Positions 1 through 8,328 of a DNA stretch of 64,000 nucleotides are shown piece after piece; positions within the stretch are counted from its first letter, which is position 1, and each line of letters opens with the position of its first letter. The DNA comes from Apodospora peruviana (lineage: Eukaryota; Ascomycota; Sordariomycetes; Sordariales; Lasiosphaeriaceae). Location of the stretch: NCBI GenBank assembly GCA_033439685.1, contig JAUEDM010000006.1:1922001-1986000 (forward strand), in the 5' to 3' direction. A program made the translations under genes and the position numbers. The notes beneath the pieces were generated by a model. The model was not told the DNA's origin. It did no database searches and was given only the letters and a program-made list of their open reading frames with translations.

Positions 1-2404
1 TCTACCACCACCTTCCAGCGTTCAAGGAGCTACTGCCTCGGCTGAAACTCCGTCTCCAGTCTGTGTGCTCCCCATTCGTGAGCTTCCATTGGGATTGCCC
101 CTGCGAGTCCCGAGCCTAGACGATCCGGGAGTCACACCTCTCCAGGTGCATTCGCGATACGACCACACACGACTTTGCCTTGCCGACCCGTCCCTGCCCA
201 TGGATGACCGTTTGTGTGTCAACCGATGGATTGCATTCCGTAGCCCCAACCAGCAGTTGACCCGGCACGCCGTCATCCTCGAGATTGACTCAGCCAGCAG
301 GTCGTTCATAGTCAAAGTTATGGGCGAGTCCGCTGCCAACTGGTCACCCACTATGTACGGCATGAAATACGACGGCCCCGCTCCGGGAGATGCGGAGCTG
401 GCAGATGTCTACATCTATGACACGGACTTCGACTCACTGGATGACCGTCAAAAGGGCGGAGCCATGCGGCATATCTTGGACACCCTCCCATCTATACCCG
501 ATATTGCGGTTTACTTGCGGAGCAACCCACACTGTTCATTGCGCTCCATGGACCGCATCTCACCTGCTGCCGCGTCCCTCCTCCAGTGGATTGTGTCTTC
601 GAACCGATCCTGTATCTTTCAGGTCGAGGCTTCCGAAGAGATCGCGAAACAAAGTCATGAAGCGTTGCAACAGGCAACACGGTTTGGGCTTCATGGACAG
701 TACCCCGTTACCGGCGCATCTGCCGGTGAGGATGAGTTCTATGCACAGCCCAAGTCCGGCGATGCACTCCATGCGACACCAGCATTGGCGTCAGTCACGC
801 GGAGGAGAAATCGAGAACATGAGCGCATTCCAGGCATGAAGGGATGGATCCAATTTCGGTTTGCCCAAGGCTCCCCAGACAAGGAATTACGGTTCAAGCG
901 ATCCCTGCAAGAAGTGGCAGCACGTAAATTCATCGAGCAGAACCCTACAATCTTTGCCTGGCATGGCAGCAACCTGGCGAACTGGCACAGTATCGTCAGA
1001 TCCGGGTTGGACTTCAATGAGATCAAGACTGGCCGCGCCTATGGGCATGGTGTTTACTTTAGCAACCACTTCCAGACGAGCATGGGATATGCTCACGGCG
1101 GAGGCCTAATCTGGGGAAACTCGGCGCTCAAGTTCACGACGTGCATGAGTCTGAACGAGATTATCAACGCGACTGACGAGTTTGTGTCCAGAAGTCCGCA
1201 CTATGTGGTAGCCCAACCCGACTGGCACCAATGCCGGTACCTGCTGGTGAAAGCGACCACCAACATTCCATACCGTTCTGGCCCGAACGGTATACTTAAT
1301 ACGACACAGTCCACAACCGAAGACGAACAGGACTCGACAAGAGCATTCCACACGCAGGCGCCAGGCCTCGAGGTCCTCGGCCCTGATAGTGTCCCGCTGA
1401 AGATTCCCCTAGCTGCCATTCCGTTCCGGCGCGTCGGCGGCGCGGGGGTCGATTTGCAGTCCACAGCTAGTAAGAGGAACCAAATTCAACGGATGGAGGA
1501 CGAGAGCTCGGATGAGGACAAGGAGGACGTCGAGTTTCTGGTTTCGGATGGGGAGTCCGACACGGCAGCTGGCCCGCCGCACAAGAAACACACATCAAGG
1601 TCATCAAGTGTGGACACAGAGGTGGTGCGGGACATGTATGCTTCAGATTGGTCCTTACAGAAAACTCATGGTAAAGCTAACATGTTAATGAGTGGTGCTG
1701 CGAGACCGCTTACGCCGGCCAACACGGACAAGATCCTCGGCGACTTTGAACCCGGCGCTCTCGATCTGTCCGGTCTGACGACGCTCGAACCGCCGGCATT
1801 TGCCAATGACTTCGCGACCAGAGCTCTCGCGCGCGAGCTCAAGAAACTGCAGGAGGTCCAGAAGAAGACGGCCCTCCACGAGTTGGGGTGGTACATCGAT
1901 TTCAACCAGGTGGCCAACCTATTCCAGTGGATCGTCGAGTTTCACAGCTTCGACCTATCCCTGCCGCTCGCACAGGATATGAAGGCGGCCGGGGTGCCCT
2001 CGGTGGTGTTTGAGATCCGCTTCGGGAAGGACTACCCCATGAGCCCGCCGTTCGTGCGCGTGATACGCCCGCGATTCTTGCCGTTCATGGAGGGCGGCGG
2101 CGGTCACGTCACGGCAGGCGGAGCCATGTGCATGGAGCTGCTGACCCACTCGGGCTGGAGTCCGGCCAACAGCATGGAGAGTGTGTTGCTGCAGGTAAGG
2201 ATGGCGATTTCGGCCCTCGAGCCTAAACCCGCGAGGTTGAAGTCGGTGATCAGAAAAGCCGGGGTGGGCGTTGGCTTGTATGGGAATGATGATTATCGTA
2301 TCGGGGAAGCGGTCGAGGCGTTTATTCGGGCAGCAAATGTGCATGGCTGGAGGGTGCCTGATGATTTGCGAAGTACGGCTACCGGGATGGTGGTGAATTC
2401 CTAG
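1..2404 (+). CDS. PARP-like ADP-ribosyltransferase fused to a UBE2Q-type ubiquitin-conjugating domain (5' partial)
   Basis: The frame is already open at base 2 with no ATG before it, so the gene begins outside the window; the stop is at 2402-2404 and no intron is needed here. Residues are counted from base 65. A PARP catalytic fold shows WHGS at about 299-302 (His of the triad) and a GVYFS block about 35 residues later (Tyr). The third triad position, normally Glu, reads His at about 379 (PHYVV). An acidic, serine-rich linker with a basic patch (about 475-525) may carry a nuclear signal. The C-terminal third is a UBC fold of the UBE2Q type, with the active-site Cys at about 689 inside GGAMCMELLT. 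Such PARP-UBC fusions are known in filamentous fungi. The family role would be ADP-ribose transfer, probably mono-, coupled to ubiquitin transfer; the substrate is unknown. Confidence 0.9.
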   Translation, partial: LPPPSSVQGATASAETPSPVCVLPIRELPLGLPLRVPSLDDPGVTPLQVHSRYDHTRLCLADPSLPMDDRLCVNRWIAFRSPNQQLTRHAVILEIDSASRSFIVKVMGESAANWSPTMYGMKYDGPAPGDAELADVYIYDTDFDSLDDRQKGGAMRHILDTLPSIPDIAVYLRSNPHCSLRSMDRISPAAASLLQWIVSSNRSCIFQVEASEEIAKQSHEALQQATRFGLHGQYPVTGASAGEDEFYAQPKSGDALHATPALASVTRRRNREHERIPGMKGWIQFRFAQGSPDKELRFKRSLQEVAARKFIEQNPTIFAWHGSNLANWHSIVRSGLDFNEIKTGRAYGHGVYFSNHFQTSMGYAHGGGLIWGNSALKFTTCMSLNEIINATDEFVSRSPHYVVAQPDWHQCRYLLVKATTNIPYRSGPNGILNTTQSTTEDEQDSTRAFHTQAPGLEVLGPDSVPLKIPLAAIPFRRVGGAGVDLQSTASKRNQIQRMEDESSDEDKEDVEFLVSDGESDTAAGPPHKKHTSRSSSVDTEVVRDMYASDWSLQKTHGKANMLMSGAARPLTPANTDKILGDFEPGALDLSGLTTLEPPAFANDFATRALARELKKLQEVQKKTALHELGWYIDFNQVANLFQWIVEFHSFDLSLPLAQDMKAAGVPSVVFEIRFGKDYPMSPPFVRVIRPRFLPFMEGGGGHVTAGGAMCMELLTHSGWSPANSMESVLLQVRMAISALEPKPARLKSVIRKAGVGVGLYGNDDYRIGEAVEAFIRAANVHGWRVPDDLRSTATGMVVNS

Positions 2405-3574
2405 TTAAGGTAGCGATCAGCCCGTTCCAACTCCCAGGAGTCTGTGTGACCAGGTTTGGGAAGGGAATCGGGAAGTGTTGGGGTGCAGTATAGGCTTATG
2501 GATATGGATATGGACCATCTATGGTTACCGATATGGGGACTTGGCATCCGAGGACTGCAGGTTCACACAAGATGGTTAGGGATTAAGGACCGATTGGGAC
2601 CGGCCAATACATGAGCATGAAAAAAGAGCAGTTTGGTTTGGTTTCTACCCAGCGAAGGTACAGGACCTCCCTGTGGGAAGAAAACTCGGGCGCGGGATAG
2701 GCTCGGGAGCTCCAGTCCCACATCATCATAAAGATGGATTATGTAGCTTAGTGTATCGAGTGGCTTTCTATAAAGCGGTTGGAAGCATTATATATGTGTG
2801 CTCTGCATCTCGTTGACTATTTGAAAATGGGGATGTGTTTGCTTATGATTGTAAATTGGGAGGCACTGTGAGGAAACAATGAGTTTACTAATCGAGCTCA
2901 TGAAATTCCAAGTTCATTTGCATAAAAGAGGCCAATAGTTCTAGGTATCTTGTTTGTTCTTCAGGATATTGGGTTGAGCTTCACAGTGATAATGTGTTCA
3001 AGACAAGAATGTTGAAGACTGAGGTGGTGATGGGGGTGTGATTATAACAATTTCCACTTAAAAGCTGGATGGTGTGGTGAAGCCTTAAGGATTAACCCGT
3101 ACCTGCGCTGAAGCGCTAAAAAGCTCGGTCGTTTTACCCCACACTCAGCCTCGCATTTTCAGCTTTGCTCTCCACAAGGCCAGACCGTAGCTTCGGCGGA
3201 GGGAACGAGGGCCCCTCCAAAATTTCCAACAGCGCTCCCGGCACGACACCACGACGCGACAGGATAATCTGTACCACCGACTGCGAACCGTGTTCAGGAA
3301 TCCTGGTGCTTAGCGAATTAATTGACGGTTCCATCCTATCATCATTTTTGCCGCAAACTCCCATTGGGCGTAGGAGAGAAAGACAACTTGAAAAATTCTT
3401 CGTCGCATCAGTCAGTTGAAGTATCCCCAGACGGAATAGTACAGCACCCTCCAGGAAATTGGAAACGAATCCCATAATCTGGAAGATCCCGAATAAACCC
3501 GGACCTTCGTGGGAAGAAGAAGAAGAGGGGGCTTCTACATAAAACTGGAGTGAGTAAATACCAGAAGGAAAAAG
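2405..3574. other. Gene-free interval: 3' region of the PARP-E2 gene and RRP42 promoter
   Basis: No coding frame with fungal-like composition or splice structure is visible. The last 400 bases are the likely RRP42 promoter and hold two AAAATT-type elements, at 3219-3225 and 3388-3398. Confidence 0.6.
3388..3398 (+). promoter_or_regulatory. RRPE-like element upstream of RRP42
   Basis: TTGAAAAATTC lies about 180 bp before the RRP42 start and is close to the ascomycete rRNA-processing element TGAAAAATTTT. A second core, AAAATTT, is at 3219-3225. Function is inferred from similarity and from the class of gene downstream. Confidence 0.4.
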
Positions 3575-4821
3575 ATGGCATCAACGCAACACGTCCTCCT
3601 CTCGCCCGCCGAGCTCGCATACCTACACGCCTCGCTCAGCCTGACGCCGCCGATCCGCCCCGACGGCCGCACACCAACCCAATTCCGACCGCTCGTCGCC
3701 GAGACCGGCATCCTGCCGGGAACCAACGGGTCCGCGCGGATATGTTTCGCCGACGGCACCGAGGCGATCGTGGGCGTCAAAGCCGAGGTGGAACGGACGA
3801 AGCTGTCGCGCGTTGGTCCCGCAGATGAGCTCGAAGGGACGAGATTAGTCGGCGATGTTGTCGAGGGGCTCGCTGGTGCCGGCGGTACGGAAAATATTAC
3901 AGAAAAAGAAGAGATAGCGACAAATGGTGCGGATTGGGTCGAGCTGAGCGTCGAGATTCCGGGTTACCGGGACGACGATGCCGGGACGGCGTTCCTGTCC
4001 GCCATGTTGGCGGAAGCGCTACTCGCGGACGGGGAGTTTGCGCGCAAGCTTTACATTAACAGGAGGTTTCACTGGAAGCTTTATCTTGATGTTCGTATTT
4101 TACTCTCTTGGTCAGATAACAAGCTCTTTGGTGGGAACTAATGATATATTGCATATAGATCCTCCTCATCTCCCCACCACTTTCCTACCCGCTACCTTTG
4201 CTCTCCCTCACCACACACCTGGCCTTGCTGTCCACCCGCCTGCCGCGGTTAAAGTCGGAAGGCGACGAGGACCCGTTCTTCGACGACGACTGGGCCGCCG
4301 CGCCGTACCTCTACCCGCGCCGCAAGGGCGACAGCGGCAAGGCGACGTCCAAACCACCCGTCTCGCTGCTCGTCATGGCGGTCGGCAACAGTATCATCTT
4401 TGACCCGTCCAAGGAGGAGCTTGCCGTCGCCGACGTCGCACTGGCCGTCTCGATCGGCGAGGCTCTGTCGTCATCGTCGACATCGCTGGGCAAGAAAGCC
4501 ACTACTGAAGACGCCATGAATCTGGATGACGGCGAAGGCCGCAGTCTACGGTTACTTTCCGTCAGGACGATCGACCCGCCGTCGCGGCTGACGCCACCCG
4601 GTGTGCCCAATGCGACCAATAGTGCCTATGGCGCGGCTACCGCTACGCAGAAACAGCCTGAAGCGAGAACGGCGGAGTTGGAAGCTGTGGAGGGTGTCTG
4701 GAAGGCGCCTAGAGGAGGTGCCAAGCCGCTGGTCATGGCTGCGCTGGTTCAGAAAGTGCTGGAGAAGGGGGGCGTGGCGGACGAGGTCCTGGATGCGTTA
4801 GACGCGGTGGATTTGGTATAG
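3575..4821 (+). CDS. RRP42: Exosome complex subunit RRP42 (RNase PH fold)
   Basis: Two exons, 3575-4090 and 4159-4821, joined across a 68-nt GT-AG intron in phase 0, give about 392 residues. The N-terminus has the Rrp42/Rrp45-type opening: a helix with LSPAELAYLHASL, then RPDGRTPTQFRPL and a strand with GSARICFADGTEAIVGVKAE. RRP42 is a catalytically inert RNase PH-like subunit of the hexameric ring of the RNA exosome, which processes 3' ends of rRNA, snoRNA and other RNA in nucleus and cytoplasm. The join restores the hydrophobic stretch LDILLISPPLSYPLPLLSLT expected after the KLYLD strand. The protein is longer than the usual ~300 residues because of acidic and Ser/Ala-rich loops (about 85-115 and 290-345). 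It converges on the gene at 5056. Confidence 0.9.
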
Positions 4822-5055
4822 GACGCATATCAAAAGTACAAAGGCCAATGTGGAGGTGATGTGTCGCATGAATTGTGCCCAAATTTGGACGGGTATCAAA
4901 AGTCTGGTTTCTCCGGAGATGTGATATTCCCCGTTGGGTTGACTGCTGTATTCATACACTTATACGTTTAAAACATGGTTAGAGACAAGAAAAGAGATAC
5001 CCACCACAACCAATTTTTCCCCTTAGTCAACATGCGTACCTAATTAGATATATCA

Positions 5056-5909
5056 CTACCTTGCCGTCCCAGCAGGAATACCTCCATCTTCGAGTTCCTC
5101 AGCAGCAGCAGCCCGAGCCGCAGCCTCAGCGGCAAGCCGAGCCCGCGCCTCCTCAGCAGCGAGCGCAGCCGCAGCCTTGGCTGACATGGCGTCCGGCGCC
5201 GGCATCGGGGGCTTGCGCTGCTCCCTGCGCATGCTGAAGAAGCCTTGCTCCTCGGGCAGACCGTGGGCCTTCCGGTACTCGGTGCGCTTGACCATATCGT
5301 CGACCTTGTGCTGGCGCTTCTCCTGCACGATGGCGGCGTTGTGCATCGAGTCGAGCCGGATGACTTCCCCCAATATTTTGACCGAGGTGATAGGGTGGCG
5401 GAGGAGGTCGCCCCATGATGGAACCATGTCATAGAAGGGGGAGTTGCGCTTGAAGTTCTCGGTGAAGACGTAGAAGGTTAGGGAGCCAAGGGTGCTCTGT
5501 AAGTTAGGTTAGTAAGGCTGTGTCTAGCTCTGATATTGGCCGGTGGTTTACTAACAAGCGCGACAAAAGCGTGAATCCACGGGTTCTCCCAATACTTGCT
5601 GCCCCACGAGCCCGGCGGCGGCCGCAAGCCGGGATACTCTTTGACTTTCTGCGCCTGCACCTCCGCCGCACCGAGGTCGCCGCCATAGTGCCGCGGGGTT
5701 GTGTTCCTCGGGAGTCTGGCGCCGTGGGAGGGCGGGTTGAAGCGTTCAGGCTTTTCGAGGACACGTTGGTTTGATTTATCTTTTGTTGTCGAAGCGAATC
5801 GCAGGAGTATCCGGTGTCCTCCTGCCGTGCCGGCGGTGGTGGGAATCCTTCGCCAGATCAGCCCGGACTGCGGGAGGAGGAACCGCGGGACCGATGTCGT
5901 TGCGGCCAT
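5056..5909 (-). CDS. Predicted mitochondrial inner-membrane protein of unknown function
   Basis: Two exons on the minus strand, 5909-5556 and 5496-5056, are separated by a 59-nt intron (phase 0) and give 264 residues. The start is the ATG at 5909; the frame extends a little upstream only through a TTG. The first ~45 residues are Arg/Ser/Thr-rich without acidic residues, as in a mitochondrial presequence. One membrane span lies at about 110-130 (WIHAFVALSTLGSLTFYVF). After it comes a conserved-looking soluble block (SFYDM-like, then LLRHPITSVKILGEVIRLDSM) and a charged helical region. The last ~50 residues are Ala/Glu/Arg-rich, probably coiled coil. I do not recognise the family; an assembly factor or ribosome-linked membrane protein would fit this layout, but that is a guess. 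It is divergent from cytochrome c across about 700 bp. Confidence 0.75.
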
Positions 5910-6278
5910 TGTTATCAAATTGGCGGCTGTTTTCGCGCAATTGGAGTTGTGATGAACTGTTGTTCTGCCCCAGGACGAGAGGTTAGGTTGGGATGAATGG
6001 GGTGTTGTGATGGTGAGATCCCAAGCTCCACGTGAAGCTGCCCGTGAAGCTACCGGCCGCTACGTGAGAGGTCCGGTGCGGCTCAATTCAAAAAATTGCT
6101 GCTGCACTGTTCAAATAAACAAATGAAGCATCCGTGTCGCTAGTGACACTAGGCTGGATCAAGGAAAAGATAGCGTCATGCCTGCGCCACTGAGGCCCCC
6201 CTGGAGCGTTTGCTGCTGGCAACCAAACAGCCACTTGGCTCCGTCAATTCCGATTTCGCCCGCACTTGCCCGATCCCC

Positions 6279-6310
6279 TCTGACCAATTTCAGGACTATG
6301 ATTGGTCAGA
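6279..6310. promoter_or_regulatory. Inverted pair of CCAAT boxes between two mitochondrial genes
   Basis: TCTGACCAAT at 6279-6288 is mirrored exactly by ATTGGTCAGA at 6301-6310 with a 12-nt spacer, so each arm holds a CCAAT core. The pair lies about 310 bp upstream of the cytochrome c start and about 370 bp from the divergent gene's start. CCAAT is the binding site of the Hap2/3/5 complex, which controls respiratory genes in fungi; its use here is inference. Confidence 0.55.
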
Positions 6311-6618
6311 CTCTGGCATTCTCCAGCCCAACTGTGGCTCCCCGCCTGCGTTAGCCTGGCTCTTGGCGCAAATGTCATTCGAGTGACAAGGGTTGCGCCG
6401 TCGTTGGCGGGCGCTGAGCTCATTGAAGGTCGAGAAAAATTCCGGTACGCCGGTTTTGCCTTGATTTTTTTGCAGTACTTAATTTCTACCAAAGAAACTT
6501 CTCCTTCATCCCTTTCCACCTCAGACCATATTACTACCAGACACTTACTTGCTCTGCAAAACCTCAAACGACCCCCTTACACTTCAACGTAAACCTCTCA
6601 TCGACACACAACGTCAAG

Positions 6619-7522
6619 ATGGGCTTCAAGGCAGGTATGTAATGCGCCTCTCTTTTTTCTTTCTCGTTCGCGCAGCTTCGCACTCGCTCGCTGTCCTTCC
6701 CCGACTCGCCATCACCATCGCACCCCGAGCCCCCCGAGAGCCATTGGATGCCAGCACGCCCTCCCACGATGTTGGAGATGTTTCGCCCGACATTGGTCTC
6801 GTTCGCTTTCCCGGAAGCAACACATGAGTCGGAATAATGCCGCCTGAGACAGGGCCTGGCGAGTGTGAAGCGCGTCATCATGCGGCATTTTTCTTGGCGG
6901 CGCAGCAGGATCGCGAAGGGGTCTCGGGGCGATCTGATGGCGAGAATCTCGACAACTCTGGAAAAACTTGAATACAAACTGGGAAGGCAGAAATGCATCT
7001 ATCTCAAATTTCTGGACACTTGATCCTGTCGCAACGACCAAAAATTTGAGACCACGTTTCAAGATGGCTAACATGACATGTCCGACAACAGGAGACTCCA
7101 AGAAGGGTGCCAACCTCTTCAAGACCCGCTGTGCGCAGTGCCACACCCTCGAGGCTGGCGGTGGCAACAAGATCGGCCCCGCACTCCATGGCCTCTTTGG
7201 CCGCAAGACCGGCTCCGTCGACGGCTACGCCTACACCGATGCCAACAAGCAGAAGGGCATCACATGGGCTGAGGACACTCTCGTATGATTTTGATACTCT
7301 GACCGCCAAATCACCGATATTTGCTAACAATTTCAACAGTTCGACTACCTCGAGAACCCCAAGAAGTACATCCCGGGAACCAAGATGGCTTTCGGTGGCC
7401 TCAAGAAGGAGAAGGACAGGAACGACCTCATCACGTATGTCTTCTCTTGTTCGACTCAGTTTTTGCATTGATTAGGATACTGACTCTCATGCTATAGCTA
7501 CCTCAAGGAGGCTACCGCATAA
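6619..7522 (+). CDS. CYC1: Cytochrome c
   Basis: Four exons, 6619-6634, 7092-7282, 7340-7434 and 7498-7522, give 108 residues, the usual length for filamentous fungi. The protein starts MGFKAGDSKKGANLF. It carries the haem attachment motif CAQCH at about residues 23-27, the GPALHGLFGRKTG block, and the Met-ligand segment IPGTKMAFGG near residue 85. It shuttles electrons from complex III to complex IV in the mitochondrial intermembrane space and can trigger stress signalling when released. Splicing is certain because the family sequence is restored exactly at each join. Introns 2 and 3 are 57 and 63 nt, whereas intron 1 (6635-7091) is 457 nt, unusually long for this locus. The promoter carries an inverted pair of CCAAT boxes. 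Confidence 0.98.
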
Positions 7523-8328
7523 GCGGGAACTCTCTGTCGTGGTGTGATTGTATTAATACCTGGTGCTGGTGGTGGTTGGTTGGCGTGGCTTCCTTCGCAT
7601 TTTAGACGGCGTGGCACACTGTATCATAGAATAGACACGTGCTCGGCGACTGCTTCTTTGGTGGCTTCGGCGACCTTCTTTATATTATTCCCCCTCTCCT
7701 CTTTCTCTAATGAAGCCTCTGAAACGATTTTTCTCTCCTTCTGTATTAGGGATTTTATTGATTAGACTAGGAGACGGACACAGGCCTTGACTCCCTGGAG
7801 ATCGGAACCGGCGTTGGGGTCAAGCGGTACATGCGCGAAGTTACCATTGCTGTCCTTGTCAATGCTCAAGCTGCTGTATGATCTCGACTTGTCAACATTT
7901 CATCTCATCAATTTTTCCGTACATATGAGAGGATTAATCGGGGGTCATAGGGATCTATAGGATGAAAAGAGCTTTCGGATCTCTGACAATTACCATTGTT
8001 TTCAAATTACTGGTAATAAAGGAGAAAGAAGTTTGAAGGGCTTACTAAACAACTTTCGAACGTACCCCTGAGCTACAATAGCCTTCACAGTCCACAGTCC
8101 ACCCGTCCAGGGTGTTCTCGCCTCAAGAAAATTCAATGAGTAAGAGTCCCTATCCCCCTTCAATGATCACCTAGGTACTTATATATAACTCGGATATCTG
8201 GCACGCATAGAGTTACAGTCAGAATACCTCCACTGATATCTATCTAAGGGTATATAACCTGCTAAAAAGTTCAGATACACCTTTATTGACGTAGGCTAAT
8301 GCGTACACGCCGGCGCAAATACATCCTA
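7523..8328. other. Gene-free interval between the 3' ends of cytochrome c and RIX7
   Basis: These two genes converge. The interval is AT-richer and T-rich just after the cytochrome c stop, as expected for 3' untranslated sequence. No coding frame of its own was recognised; a long plus-strand frame starting near 8299 is only antisense to the RIX7 3' end. Confidence 0.6.
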
